Shown here one piece after another: positions 22,473 through 35,503 of a stretch of DNA of 64,000 nucleotides. Made by a program: the position numbers and the translations under genes. Every line of letters starts with the position of its first letter. The stretch's first letter is position 1. The notes beneath the pieces are model-generated. The model was not told the origin of the DNA, searched no databases, and saw only the letters and a list, made by a program, of their open reading frames with translations. The DNA comes from Narthecium ossifragum (Eukaryota > Streptophyta > Magnoliopsida > Dioscoreales > Nartheciaceae), in assembly GCA_963920575.1 (NCBI GenBank), contig OY986964.1:34827825-34891824 (forward strand). Reading direction: 5' to 3'.

Positions 22473-22731
22473 TGTTATGGTTAATGTGTAGATGCATAGT
22501 TACTGTAGTTAATAGGTTGTGTTATTTTTGTTGACTGTGGTCAAAATGTTAGTGGAAGATACGTGACAAACTTTGGGTGTTGGAAATGTAAAGAAAATAT
22601 ATGAAATGTGTGGATAAGAATGACTGTGGTAAACAAGCTCCTCACCTTCCTCTGTTTCTCATTCCGCTGCTCCTCTCTATACACGAGAGCTAATACAGAA
22701 TGATGTGTTCTTAGTTCTCCACTTAGTTTTG
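22473..22731 (+). repeat. 3' LTR of copia element
   Basis: It starts TGTTATGGTTAATG directly after the polypurine tract and ends with the same CTTAGTTTTG as the 5' copy. The flank then diverges. Confidence 0.92.
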
Positions 22732-25341
22732 TTTCCAGTTTTCTTCTAATTGCTGGTGCCTCCACCAACAAGATGAGAAGGGAGGAAGGTATAAGTGAAA
22801 GGGTGGTCGATCGGTGGTGGACAGTGGGTGCCGCCGGCGTCGATCGACCAAGTACGGGACAAATGGGGCTTATAAATATATACACATGCATGGGTGGCGA
22901 TGCAATCGAAGGAGACGGCTGACGGTGGATGCTGTCAGGCCAATGGCAGTGGCCTAAACTACGTGGCGCAGCCAAATATGGTCGTAGCTTTGAGTTGACG
23001 CGGTTCAACCACCACAAAGGACCAATGCATGCTGAGCACTTTAGCGAAATGACGGCATAGCATTGGCCAAACCATTGATGACTTATCCCCAAAATTATAC
23101 GTACCTCTCAATTAAGATTTCCCTTAGATTTAAGCCAATCTAAAGCTCTCCAACACGTACATATATTGGTGCATGTAGTTTTGACAGCAAATCTTGTGAG
23201 GAATCTTTGAGTTAAACAGTTTCCATGGTTGGATTTTTTTGAGGGTTATCCAAGTGAATGACAGCTAAGATAAGGGTTGATAAATGGTAAGTATCCGTTT
23301 TGTCCAAAGAGGGGTGTCAAATTGAGCACATCTTGTGTAGAAATCTTGTAGATATACTGCATTCATCCTTGTGGTCATGAGGGTTGTGTTGGGTTGGATT
23401 AGGGTTATGATTTTTGATGAGCAAGTGTTTTTTTTTTTTTTTTTTGAATTTACCCTAGTTTACCGAAATTGCGTTCTAAATGACATTTTCTAACGCAATG
23501 TGATCGATCGCTTTCGATCTAAATTTAGCATTTCCGTTGAACTTCATCGGTTATCGGAGTTGCTAGTAGATCACCTTCCATACATCCGGGTGCTCCTAGG
23601 TTGATCGGTCAATCGGTCGATCGATCGCAAACATGCTCTTAAGTTACGGTGTACCTTATCCACTTTTAGACAACTTATTGAAGTAAACTATAACCAATTT
23701 TCTTCTTTAGGGCATTCTAAAGTTGTTTGTTTTTCTGAAAAAATTTTGGATGTACTAATACCACAAAAATGACAAGAGTAAGCTCATGATGGTAATTAGT
23801 TTACCGAGGAAAAATTATATTGAGGAGTAGATGTTTTGTGTGCTATTTGTTAGAACAATGAAAAATGGATGATCATATATGTAACCACATGCCATAGCAA
23901 ACATAATTTGGTAGATAGCAATATCCATCGAATTACCGCAAAAATGATAATGATCAAATGAATTAAGCAATACTTTATATGATTTAACTTTGAGTTACAA
24001 AGAATTTCTCTGATATTGAGGAAAAACATCATATTTAAGGGCATAATAGTAACTGAAAAGTATTGGAGAATAATTACATATTGAATAAATCAGAGGCATC
24101 CAAGACTGACTTGCTCTTAATATATATATGTTTAGAAAGAACCAGCCTATAAGTTCCTCCTTCCCTGAAGACATCTTCACAAGTCCATCTTAAAGTGAGT
24201 TCTTTCCTAGCCATCTGAGAGCCTTTTCTCCTCACTCCCCCTGTCCCTCACCCTAAACTTCTACATGAGGTTTTTGTAAACAGTTGTTTATAAGATTTAT
24301 AAAAAGATCGAATATTGCTCCATACTTTTTCTTTTGTCATGAACTAGTTTCTTCATTATTTCATGCATGTCTTCTATTAAGTATGTTTTCTCTTCTTCTT
24401 TTTTGGTTTTGAAAATAGTTAAGCTTTTAATCACAAAAGGATGAGAATAGATCCATGGTCCAAGGCGACAAGCAGCTTTTATTGTTGAGGCGACCTTGAG
24501 CCATTATTTCTGAGTATGTTCCTTAGCCCATTTCCTCACGAGCTAGCTTTCATAATTTTTACTCTTGTAAACTATATATATTGCCTTTTTTTTATTTTCT
24601 GTCGTATGTTGTTAGTGAGGTTGCTACAAAAATTTGTTTTTACTTTATGCCTAAAAGCAGATTCCGAATGTATATATGTATTTTGTAGTTGATGTCTATT
24701 TTTATTGCTCCTTCTTGTTGCAAGAGCTCATATGGCTACTCTAGCATACATATAAGTGCTAAAATGATAACTATAGTTTTATGTAAGAAAGCTTTACAAG
24801 TACTCCAAAGCATTTGTATGCGTTTCAACTATTTCTTTGGATTAAATCCTCTTTTTTGCCGATTTATGTTACCTTTGTAGAGCATCTCTTGTTTTTTTTT
24901 CTTCTTTTGTATGATGATTACTATAGCAAGGTACCAATTTTCTTAGTGTTATTTATACGTACGGATTGTTTAATATAGGTTCTTCTTCCTTAATACTTAA
25001 AAAGCAATTAAGTCCCCCTTTCTTAGTGATCAATTTAATTAGCTTCCCTTCAAAGGTGTAATTATAAAAAAGCCTGAAGTTGTAGATATGTATAAAACTT
25101 CTTTATTTAATTAGGTGATGAATGTGGTTCTACAGAAAAACAAATTAAGCATCCTCTTAATTTCTTCCAGAAATCGTTGTGATTATGCGTTCGCATCATT
25201 TCAAAGTTTTTATCTCCAACTCTGTCCATATAAAGTTAAAATTTTATAATAATAATAAGTTCGAATATGTGCAGGGGTATACTGATCATCATACATTCAT
25301 AAATATGCATAAGATATACATATAAATAAATAAATAAATAA

Positions 25342-25403
<62 letters not shown>

Positions 25404-25848
25404 TTACTTTGCTGTTAGTTATTTTTTCTTTTTTGAAAAGATGAGTCTGAAGACCGGGAAACATTAACCAGACAGTCCCCTAAATAGGGTCATCATACTA
25501 AGAGCTAAAACTAGCTCTGATTATTAACAGAAAAAGAATTAGCAATAGTCCGTGGCTGAGGAGAGCAACCCAGTTAGTTAATACTAGAAATTCGATACTG
25601 TTGAATTATAAAGCTTCCAATCTTATCATGTTAATTTATTGACTCATGCGTTTATTGATCAACATTATTTCCTGTTTGATTCTATGTTCATATTGGATTA
25701 TCTACATTGTAATATTATAGTACAATGTAGCTTCAATTTGCATGATCGATATATATATATATATATAGTCGATCTTCTTTGCCATTAATGGTGCATATAT
25801 GCATGCAGGTGCAGCTTGGTTGGTCTCCTGAGCTACTAATAATCGATC
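22732..25848. other. Intergenic and upstream region of the EIN3-like gene
   Basis: Mostly AT-rich, with a T-run near 23428-23445 and a compound (AAAT)n(TA)n microsatellite at 25322-25402. A second TA tract lies at 25748-25767. A possible leader-intron acceptor (GCATGCAG at 25801-25808) lies about 40 bases before the EIN3-like ATG. I see no other gene. Confidence 0.5.
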
Positions 25849-27765
25849 ATGACCAGCAGCTCTAGCAGCAGTGATCATGAGGACATCCTCCAATTGGTTC
25901 CTGATCATGCCACTCCTCAACCAATTCCCCAAATGGATGACGAGGAGAAAGAGATGAAGATAATCGAGAAGCGGATCTTAAGGTACAAGCGAAGGCTGAG
26001 GAGCCTCAGGCGAGGGTCGCATGGCGCCGCCCTCACACCGCAGCAACTGGAGCGCGCACGTCGAAGGAAGATGTCCAGAGCTCAGGACGGCATCCTCAAA
26101 CGCATGCTCTGGTTGATGTCCGACTGCAACGCCCAAGGATTCGTCTATGGAATTATACTTGACAATGGCAAGACCATGACCGGCTCGTCGGACAGTCTCC
26201 GCGGTTGGTGGAAGGACAGGATCCGGTTCGATCGGAACGGGCCGGCGGCGCTCCTTGAATACAATGCTAAGAAGGGTAATGGCGCCGCCGCCGGGCCGTC
26301 TTCTCCAAATGATCAAGCTTCACACTCACTGCATGAGCTCCAGGACACCACCCTTAGCTGCATCTTGTCCGCGCTGATCCAGCTCTGCGATCCGCCGCAG
26401 CGGAGGTACCCTTTAGACAAGGGGGTCCCGCCGCCATGGTGGCCGACCGGCGAGGAGGACTGGTGGCCGCCGTCAGAGTACCCGGCCGATCAGGGAGCGC
26501 CGCCCTACAAGAAGCCTCATGACCTCAAGAAGATCTACAAGATCGGCGTGATCACGACAGTCATAAAGCACATGATGCAGGCCGCCGGCACCATGCTTTC
26601 GCTCGTCGCGCAGACGAATTGCTTCAACAAGAAGATCACAATCAAGGAAGGAGTCGCGTGGCGAGCTGTAATCCAGCAGGAGAGGGATCTGTACTTGGAG
26701 AAGCACCCTGGCGCCACTCACCTCCCGCCGTTGGACAGCTTCGAGCTCTTCGTCTGGAACGAGCACGAGTACGACGTTGACGACGACAGCTCCGGTGGTG
26801 GTGATGATGATGACTACGGCAATGCCGCCGCCGACGACGAAAACATGAGGAATGTCATGGATTCAGACGATGGGGATCAGATGAGATACGTCTGCGACCG
26901 GCCGGAGTGCCCGTACCACCGCAGCTACAACAGCTTCGTTGATATCTACGAATTGTATGAGCACTTGGAGACGTGCCCGTACCGGAGGATGGCTTTCGGC
27001 AGAGGCGAGTCGTCGTCGTCGGAGCCGATCGGGTTCCAGCAGATGAATGACAATTGCAAGCCTCCCAAGGGTTTTCCGGTGAGTACGACTTGTGCAACTC
27101 ATCAGCTCTTTCCTGATCAGCATGGAATCATCTGGCCAATTCCAGGCATAAACGAAGCTAATTATCCCGGAAATATGGCTGTCACTCCTGAAGGAATCCA
27201 GAACTCATCAGGGAATAATAAGATGAGTACTGCATTTGGCAACGAGTTTGCAGGTATGGATCAATGGAATTCATGTGCTGATCGGTGGTATCATGGCAAT
27301 TACTACAGCAGCACTGGCATTGGCGACTCCTCTAGTCATCAGTATGATCCATACTATGGACAACGACAAGGGATTCCATTTGATATGCTTCCTGGAGGGA
27401 TCAACAACGGCGCTAATAATTACCAACATGGTGGCATGTATGTTCCTGATCATCAACAACCCTTTCTTGATCAACCGAGTTCTTCTTCGAACGTGATGAT
27501 CCAGGGCATGGGCATGAACTGGGGCGGGGCCGGAGTTGGCGGCGGCGGCCGCACTTTGGAAATGGCGGCGGCCGGTGGTGTGTCGATGCAGGTTGATGAG
27601 TGCATTAATACTGGTGGTCTGCAACAAGGGATCCAATACGACCCACCTAATGAGATGAATGTGGAACCGAGTGGACTACCTGCTTTTAAGGACATTACAT
27701 CTGAATCAATGTCTGGAGGGGTGGAAGAGATGTTGCAGCAGGCTGAAAGGCATCTGTTCTCTTGA
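25849..27765 (+). CDS. EIN3/EIL-family transcription factor
   Basis: A single exon of 638 residues; the family is typically intronless and about 600-630 residues. The N-terminal DNA-binding region (about 30-310) shows [104 protein letters not shown] and [20 protein letters not shown]. An acidic, low-complexity stretch ([12 protein letters not shown]) and the [14 protein letters not shown] segment follow. The C-terminus is rich in Asn, Gly and Gln, as in activation regions. Family members act in the nucleus in ethylene signalling and bind EBS promoter elements. Several usually fixed positions differ ([23 protein letters not shown]), so this is a divergent EIL member rather than a clear EIN3 orthologue. 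Confidence 0.93.
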   Translation: MTSSSSSSDHEDILQLVPDHATPQPIPQMDDEEKEMKIIEKRILRYKRRLRSLRRGSHGAALTPQQLERARRRKMSRAQDGILKRMLWLMSDCNAQGFVYGIILDNGKTMTGSSDSLRGWWKDRIRFDRNGPAALLEYNAKKGNGAAAGPSSPNDQASHSLHELQDTTLSCILSALIQLCDPPQRRYPLDKGVPPPWWPTGEEDWWPPSEYPADQGAPPYKKPHDLKKIYKIGVITTVIKHMMQAAGTMLSLVAQTNCFNKKITIKEGVAWRAVIQQERDLYLEKHPGATHLPPLDSFELFVWNEHEYDVDDDSSGGGDDDDYGNAAADDENMRNVMDSDDGDQMRYVCDRPECPYHRSYNSFVDIYELYEHLETCPYRRMAFGRGESSSSEPIGFQQMNDNCKPPKGFPVSTTCATHQLFPDQHGIIWPIPGINEANYPGNMAVTPEGIQNSSGNNKMSTAFGNEFAGMDQWNSCADRWYHGNYYSSTGIGDSSSHQYDPYYGQRQGIPFDMLPGGINNGANNYQHGGMYVPDHQQPFLDQPSSSSNVMIQGMGMNWGGAGVGGGGRTLEMAAAGGVSMQVDECINTGGLQQGIQYDPPNEMNVEPSGLPAFKDITSESMSGGVEEMLQQAERHLFS

Positions 27766-29726
27766 TACGCAGCAGGACTATATCATCCTTATATAAGGCT
27801 ATAATTATAAGTGAAATTTTTGTTGTCCTAACTGGTGAAATAATATCCTAGGTGGAGTCTATGTGACATAATAATCCTAAATTAAGAGGGGTTTAGTGAG
27901 AAGGAGTTATTGGGGTGGGGCTGGTGGTTACCTGTCATATGGCAGAGGACACAACTAGCATATATATATATGTATACATATATCATGCTCATAGATGGTT
28001 AACTTTCCGAGCTTTTTTTTTAAGCTAACTAGTTCTTCGTATTTTATTTAGCTAGATTGGAATTAATGCTAGTTTTATTTTTTTCTTTATTTTTGCTTCC
28101 TTTTTCATGAAGACTGAAAATTATTGTGTTAGGTTTGGAACTGTGTTCTTTGGACTGCCCTTTTTATAAGTAAGTAATCCAAATTCCAAAACTAGCTAGG
28201 CTGTTCTAGTTGATTTCTGATTTCATTGCTCTTTCTTTGCTTATGGGAACTCATGAAGTTTGCTAGCCTTTTGGAATTGATGATGTGGTCAACTTACGTA
28301 TGGTATTTTCGAATGGCTTTATTATGATTGTCATCTCTATTCCTCCGTGATGTCCAAAACTATTCGTTTGTGAAAAAAATGTACTTAATAGATAATTGGA
28401 GCATCACATACATACATAATTGCAACTTTCTTTTGATTTTGTGTGTGATCTCTAATGATCGATATGGTTCAAAGTGTATATACAAATCAATTTTCTTGAA
28501 TCCATCGTCCCAAACAAATACGAAGTCCTATATAGATTTTTCTTTTTTGAAATTTTTACATATTGCCGCTTACATTTTAACAATATCGTAGCAAACTACA
28601 TCCCTTTTCATTTATTATAAAGAATTTTCTATCTTATCGATTAAACTTCTAAAAAATCACATGCCCATCAACTTCCAATAATAGATAGAATAACATTAAT
28701 TCTTGTCATCAACTTACGAAAATGGATATAACAACAATATTCTTATCGATTAGTTAAACTTATAAAATTTACACCTCTTTTTTTTTATCATTTTTTACGA
28801 GTTTAATTAATGAGATAGATAGATTTTTTGTGATAAACAATAAAAGATGTAGTTTTCTAGGATATTACTAAAACATAGGTGATGATATTTTTGAGATTGA
28901 TCAGTGAAATAAGCAAGCTCACGATTCAATGGTTTTGAACCTATCAAATAGCATATCATTCATTCGGTTAAGGAAAATATTAGAGGATGCCATTCTAACA
29001 AGGAAACACTGCGTCTAAGTTAGTTTTTGTCAAACTCGAACTTATGGGGCCTTTCAAGAAAAATTATACCAGTCACATACCTAGTCGGTGCCCATGTATC
29101 CTATTGAGATGATGGCTCGCCATGTCAGCAGTATAATAATAATAATGATATCAACCGAAAATTCAATCAAATTAAAGAAATGAACTCTTCCATTCATGGA
29201 TCTGAAATTGAAGCGAGAAACGTTAAAAAAATACATAAAAGCGAACGACTTCCACGTCAGCAAAAAATTAACACCATTCTTCTGCATTTCCCCCCTCTTT
29301 TATTACAAAATTTTTTTAATGACAATAACCTCACTAATCTCATGAAATTTTTGACCGCTTAAAATATGTTTCTAATGTGGTGCCGGCTCCTTGACATGGA
29401 ATCCAGAGCTCCGCACCTTTCATGTGCGATAATGCATCCCACGGTATCCCACTGATTCCACCATGTATTCAGGTCTACAACGACATATAAATATTTGCTC
29501 ACATGATATTGATTAAAGATTTATGTACATCATCACGTAACATATGCATTACATATATCTTCAATCAATAGTGAGATATCGACTGATTGATTTAATTTAT
29601 TATTGATGAGCTTGATCAACCAATATCCCAATATCAATTGGAGGCATGTGCAATGCACATACTAAATGGCTACATACACAAATAAGTATTCCATGATAAA
29701 TACTGATTGGAGACATGTGCTATGCA

Positions 29727-29802
29727 CATCGGCTTGTATTAAGGTTCACCGATCGAATGGCACATCGGCTTGTATTAAGGTTCACCGATCAAACGGCACA
29801 TC
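29727..29802 (+). repeat. 36-bp tandem repeat, two copies
   Basis: CACATCGGCTTGTATTAAGG followed by TTCACCGATC occurs twice in direct succession with a period of 36 bp. The start of a third copy (CACATCAG) follows. Confidence 0.9.
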
Positions 29803-30039
29803 AGTGTTTTTTTTTTCCATGACAAACGCATGGTCATTGTTGACTCGGGAAACCATCTCGTGATGGACCCGCCGACTGTGAATTTTTTTTTAAAAAAATT
29901 TGAGAGTTCAAAGCGGAAGCTACAAACCAAGTCATCCACGTGCCAAATTACACCACGCTACGTCAAAAAGAGAACCAAAACGAACGAGCACCCTTCTATA
30001 AAAACAAGATGCAGGTGGTCGTGGTGGTGATTGTTGTTA

Positions 30040-30720
30040 TGAATTCAACGCGGATGAAATCAAGATGGAAAAGTAATAGAACAAGGAGGAGACGTCAGAA
30101 TTTAATGTGAAAAATTTTCTAGCAAATTACCGTAAAGGAAAAACCATGAGAAGAAGGACTTCACTATGTGAGAAGATTACAGAGCACTCTCTAACTCTCA
30201 CACTAATCCTCTCTTCCCTCCCAGTTTGCTCTCACGTATTTACAGATCTCTCTCTGTCTCTATACTTTCTCTCAAGCCCTCTTTTTCTATCAAGCCTCTC
30301 TCTTGTTCTTTGTGTCTCCATGCCTTTTAAAGGCACAAATCCTAAGGTAACACACCATTTTGACGTTGTAAACCTTAGTCATCGTTGGATCAAGTTGATC
30401 CAACGTTCAATACAACTTCTCGTTAGACTTGGGCACAAACAAGAACCCAAAACTTTCAATTTTCTGGTTTTGGATCGATCCAAATTAAGATTGGATCGAT
30501 ACACAGTGAAAATTGGGTAAAACACACCTCTGGAACAGGGTTGGATCGATCCAACCTCCCAATTGGATCGATCCACTATGCCAGATTGCAAATACGGCGC
30601 TGGAAAGAACATTCATACTAGATTCACTTTGGATCGATCCATTGTAACCTTGGATTGATCAAGCTCCAAAACGAGTCCAAAAGCAACAACCATCACTTTG
30701 TTTTCCGTTGAAATCGCTGT
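30040..30720 (+). repeat. Possible LTR fragment with TGGATCGATCCA cluster
   Basis: AGAACAAGGAGGAGACGTCA, then an AATTTAATGTG-like motif, CTTCACTATGTGAGAAG and a CT-rich tract, resembles the texture of plant copia LTRs. Between 30468 and 30660 the palindrome TGGATCGATCCA, or a near match, occurs six times. No partner LTR or coding region is seen, so a solo fragment is only a guess. Confidence 0.35.
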
Positions 30721-32259
30721 CAGCCTCTAAGAGGAGGGATTTTTTCAATGGTGGTGGTGGCGGTGATGGTTGTTAATGATTGGTTGAACTGGTAACCGTA
30801 CGTCTCCTCTCCTCTGCGAAGAGGTTGGCGGCACCTACCTACCTATGCAGCGATTCCATCCGCACGCGGCCAGTTATATATATATATATATATATCAACC
30901 TTATAAGGAGCAGTTTCGATTAACCTGCATTAATTCATATCCCCTAAGTTTCTTTATATATATTTCCTAAGTTTGCTTTATATAAAGCTGCATTAATTCA
31001 TATCAACTTAAGCTCTATTAATATTATCTTATGCTAATGCTAATGCTAAGACTTATATTATTTATTATTATTTATTATTATTTTATATACCCTAAGTTTT
31101 ATTGGCTATGTTTTATGGTGGCAGTGAATAAAAAACAATGACCAACCTTCGAACCCTGTACCACGTACGGGTCAACCCAGCCATCTAATCAGACAAACTA
31201 CATGGAGTTTGTTAAAATTTTATATTAGCAATAACTAAAAACTGTGACAGGGACACAGATGAGTACTAGTATATATATACATCACGCCAGCCTTAATTTC
31301 CATGTTAGATCCATGGCATCATGCAATGCCACCATATATTCTTCTACTCGCTTCCACATAGCCACCAACGTCAACACTAGTTTCATTTTCTATCAATATC
31401 ATCACCATCACCATCACGCGTATCCAAAAGACTCTCAACAGCCACAGTCGCATTGCCACCAGCTGTAGGTTGGGGGTATCTTTGACTCGCTCATTTAGGA
31501 AGTGAGCTATATATTGTAGTAAGAACTAGAATTTTGGTCTTAAAATAAAAATAACCCATAGTATAATTTGCTCGTTTATACAAATAATATGATCATTGTA
31601 TCGGTAATATAATGCTCAAAAACCCTGCACTAGTAACCAAATTCTTAAAAGAACCTGACTGTAAATAAGTTCGGCTCAGCTTGTTAATTAGTTTGTTCTA
31701 CTTATGCCTGAGTAGTTAAATCTATCTTTGAGCTCAAGTTATCTCCAAACCAAACATAAGCTTCCGAACAATAGCACGAGTGAGCTCGTAGATGTTTTGC
31801 TTATTTACAACCTTTGGATTAAGGGTACCAATATTAATTACGTCCAAAATTTAACTAATATGACCTTAATTTTCCTTTGAAAAATATCTATATTGATGTA
31901 GAGACAATAAATTGTTCTTTATTTACATTTACATTAATTTATTTTGGCACAAATAATATAATTGTTGTTTTTTTGTTTAGCTATTATCATGAAAATATAA
32001 AATTAATGTCATTTGATAAAATTTAAATATCATGTATCATATATATTGATCGTATTAGATGTTATATCTCGGCATGTGCTCAAGAGTCGGTAAGATAATA
32101 GATAAAAATAATATTTTACACCTATATTGTGATGTCATCGGATTGGATGGGGCCTTATAGCCATCCAATAGATGGCCAGGTGCATCAAGACCAGCTCCTC
32201 TGCAGTCCAACGGCTATCTAGCCCAATTGCCAGCTGATATAAAAATATAAGAAACACAG

Positions 32260-32268
32260 TATAAAAGG
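32260..32268 (+). promoter_or_regulatory. TATA box of the SAUR-like gene
   Basis: TATAAAAGG is a near-ideal plant TATA box 97 bases before the ATG at 32357. Confidence 0.75.
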
Positions 32269-32356
32269 CTCCTCCAAAGCCCAAGTCCACACCACAACCC
32301 CTCCTAAAGACAGGAAAAGAAAGCCGACCGTTGTTAGAGACAGAGTAGAGCAAAGC

Positions 32357-32776
32357 ATGGCAAGAATGGCGGAAGAGACCAACATGGGCTGCTGGGTGTT
32401 CCTCCGCCGCCCCTCCTCTCTATCTCGCCTCGGATACGGCATGCTTCCTCAGGAGGGGGACGGCTGCTGTGACGGCCCCTCGCCGGCGGCGGTGACGGTG
32501 GTGGTTGGAAGAGAAAAGAGGGAGTTTTTGGTCGACGCTTGGGTGCTAGAGAAGGATTTCTTCAGGGTTTTGATGGAGATGATGTGCAAAGATTGGAAGG
32601 AGGAGGGGGGGATCAAGTGGAGGAGGAGGAGGAGCCAAGATGTGATCTTTCTGGATGTGGACGCGATGCTATTCGAGCATATGCTGTGGTTGGTGCACAA
32701 CGATTGCTGCTCTTCTTCTTCTATTTTTCAGCTCAATATTAAAGATATCATAGAATTCTATTCTCAGGATTCATGA
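32357..32776 (+). CDS. SAUR-like auxin-responsive family protein
   Basis: A single exon of 139 residues, intronless as is usual for SAUR genes. The conserved domain occupies about residues 46-139: VTVVVGREKREFLVDAWVLE, FFRVLMEMM, then VIFLDVDAMLFEHMLWLVHN and LNIKDIIEFYSQDS. The N-terminal 40 residues are variable, and a basic linker (KWRRRRSQD) splits the domain. The ending matches a divergent SAUR subgroup with a long C-terminus rather than the short auxin-induced cluster type. SAURs typically inhibit PP2C-D phosphatases to promote cell expansion; that role is inferred from family only. A second ATG four codons in (MAEETNMG) is also possible. Confidence 0.8.
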   Translation: MARMAEETNMGCWVFLRRPSSLSRLGYGMLPQEGDGCCDGPSPAAVTVVVGREKREFLVDAWVLEKDFFRVLMEMMCKDWKEEGGIKWRRRRSQDVIFLDVDAMLFEHMLWLVHNDCCSSSSIFQLNIKDIIEFYSQDS

Positions 32777-35370
32777 AACTATATAAAGATGACATCTTTT
32801 AGTTTCTTTTAATTGGTTTGTCAATTTGGGTTTGCGATATGTATATGTTTGATGAAATTGAGGATTCAAACAGGTAATTAATAAGAATGAGTATGGATTT
32901 TGCGTTTTTGATTTTGACCTAAGTTATGGTTGAATCTAGCTCATTGGTATTTTGTTTCTTGTTCTACCATATATGTATAGAACTGCAAATTAAATCAGGT
33001 TCTTCTTTTGATGCGATTGGATTCATATGAAATCAAAATCATGGTTGTGCACATAGGCTAAGATGGTCATACTCTGATCCATGTATTCCTGCCTTGTGAA
33101 TGACTTAGATTCCATCATATTGGTGTGTGTTTTCTTGTTGGCTGGCATAAGCAGAATGGAAAGTTTATGTTTTCATTTCTTTCTTAAGATCAGGAAGCAT
33201 ATTTCTACATGTGTAGGACTTCAGCAAGTGATACCCAGTTTTGCCTTTTGAGTTTACCTGTTACTTTTTAAGTAATATCCAGCACTCGGGCGCAATTTGT
33301 CAAAAGAACAAAAAAAAAAATAGGACTTCAACAACTTTGATTGGCCTGGAGATATAAATAAAGCTGTGCAATTGAGAATTAGGTTAAACAAGACTGTCGA
33401 AATGCATTGAACAGTTCAAAGGTTTATGGCAATGACTTTCCCATGGCGCAAAGGAAATTCAACACATTACCAAATTTAAGTACTAGAAAACTTCTGATCA
33501 ATGCTATGGATATTCGAATGGATTTCCTGTTGAACAATGGCACAAAATTGAATGAGCTCGATACCACTGGGAGAGAAAATACAGAATTAGCAAGTTGACA
33601 ATGTTATCCTCTATTGCATGGTTACTTTGCAACCAGTGAGCAATAAAAAGAATTTAAGTAGTTCTTATGTATCTTGGATTCAGGGCATCTGTTCATCCCC
33701 TGACACCACAGAGCATGCTTCTAATTGCCAAAAGCCCTGTAATGGTCTGGAAGGATCTCTATGTTTTCTATTCATAATCTTACTACTTTCGGAAAATGTA
33801 TTGAACTAGTTAAAAAATAATTATCCCTGTTTTAAACAAGAAGACGAGAAATATAATTTCTGGAGATTGGATAAATATATTATGATCCTTTTCCACTAAA
33901 ATTCCTTCACTAATATGAAGGACTTAAAGAGGTTCGTGGAACAAGCATTTGATACTCGAAAGCAATGAGATGTTATTAGCAAATGGGTCCTACGATCTAA
34001 ATATGTCACAGATGAAGCAAGAGGATGAATAGAGGTTTGGTTGCTTCAAGGATCTAATTTCACAATTGTGCTATTGTATTCGGTGCTAATAGCACATATT
34101 ACCTTGCAATTTACCGAGTGCATAGAACATTGATTTTTCCCTCACAGGAAGAGTTGCTTTCGGCTTACACAAAATCGCGCTATTTTCTTCGCTTTGCGCC
34201 CTTTTTCTCTGTGACTCTGTTGAATCTGAATTCTAGAGACGCAAGCTGTTATTCCACTTTCTACCCTTCACCTGGAAGCTTCGTTAGAGGAGTGTAATTT
34301 AGAAGTTGTATCCTGCTGGATCAATCACATATGCAGGTTTAAGTATGGGCAGTTGAGAAGTTGGCATCGATGGTTGTTAAGCATTACTTCAAGTATAACT
34401 TTGTCAACAGACACAAGAAATAGAACCCCTTTGTCTGATGATGGTTTCAAAGATCTTCTATGGAACTATGATCCCTTTAATTGTCATCAAGACCAGGTCT
34501 ACAGGCGGAATATAACCTTTTAATGAAATCAAGATCTAAAAGATGGATAATCACAAATGAGCTATAAATCAGGTGATTGTTGAGATTATGTTGCTCTTTT
34601 GACCCCTTCAAGTTTTCCAATTTCCACCTTTGAAAGTTTAGTATTGCCCATTAATCATTTTCAACTATTTTTGGTTAGAAAGATAAAGTCACAGTTGATA
34701 AAGTCTTTAATTTCAACTATTTTTCTTGAACTCCTAGAAGATCAATGTTTAGGTGAATCCCTGAATCGGTTGTGACTAATTGTCAATCTGACATTAACTC
34801 ACTAAGAATTGGTGATTATATGTAGATAATCCGCTCCCCCTTATGTCTCTTTTTTTATTCTTTAGAACTAATTAGCCATGTCTTCTTTACTGAGTTAGCA
34901 AGCACCTAATCAGGATAGGATCATCAATGATACGCCAACCCGTGAACTTCGATAGCTCATCCGCGTACTTGGATAGTAATCCCCCGGATAGGATTTTTTT
35001 ACATAAAAGCCTCATGTCCCAAAGTTCGTTACAAGCTGGTCCAATAATGGTGAAATCCGCGTAATAGATCTGCTAACAAGTACCAAAATACAAAAGTATA
35101 CCACCTAATAAAAACAAAGTGGCTCCCTAGAAAAGGTGGCCATGGCCCATGGACGGTGTACTGTTCCCAAAAACCAGTCCTTTTGCTTGGTTTCTTGATC
35201 CATGTCCAGCTGTTTCCTGGAAAGCCTTGGGATCAACTCAGCCACACATTCACATTTACTTCTGGGTTTGGTGTGAGTAGCGTAGGTAGGGATTGTGTTG
35301 ATATTCTCTGGAGATATAGTGGCTTTTATGTGAAAAAAACTAGTCTATGAAGGTTGGCTAGCTTCCTGCT
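32777..35370. other. Intergenic, no gene seen
   Basis: AT-rich sequence with only short unconvincing open frames (33407-33598, 33618-33809, 35156-35350). No domain, repeat or RNA gene is recognised. Confidence 0.55.
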
Positions 35371-35379
35371 TATATATAT
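35371..35379 (+). promoter_or_regulatory. TATA box of the RIN4/NOI gene
   Basis: TATATATAT is followed by CACACAAACC and AGAGAGAAAGAGGGG leader sequence, with the ATG at 35504. Confidence 0.65.
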
Positions 35380-35503
35380 CCACACAAACCAAAGGGAAGA
35401 GAGAAAGAGGGGTTTGCTTCTTTCTCTCTATTCTAGATTTCTAGTTCTGTTCTTGGGACTCCTGTTGCAAAATCCACCTCCATCTGCGCAGCCAAGCAAA
35501 GAT

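Larger units (their letters stand above)
17979..22731 (+). mobile_element. Ty1/copia LTR retrotransposon, young but defective
   Basis: Paired near-identical LTRs of about 260 bp bracket a copia-order polyprotein (gag, protease, integrase, RT, RNase H). A polypurine tract (AAAGGAGGAGAA) sits directly before the 3' LTR. High LTR similarity points to recent insertion. Defects include two in-frame TAG codons, an out-of-frame tandem duplication in RNase H, loss of an integrase catalytic Asp, and no visible primer-binding site. I find no target-site duplication. Movement would need help from another element. Confidence 0.95.
27766..32259. other. 4.5 kb intergenic, AT-rich
   Basis: No gene is supported. 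It holds a 36-bp tandem repeat (29727-29802), a stretch at 30040-30720 that may be LTR-derived, a (TA)n tract near 30875-30893 and TTATTATTA repeats near 31058-31082. A small open frame with a six-His run (31244-31468) has no recognisable homologue and is probably chance. Confidence 0.5.

Noticed and set aside
22541..23092. Minus-strand frame of 183 codons
   Set aside because: It overlaps the 3' LTR and has no recognisable domain or promoter.
31244..31468. Small protein with a six-His run
   Set aside because: No homologue recognised, and the His run comes from a CAT/CAC microsatellite.
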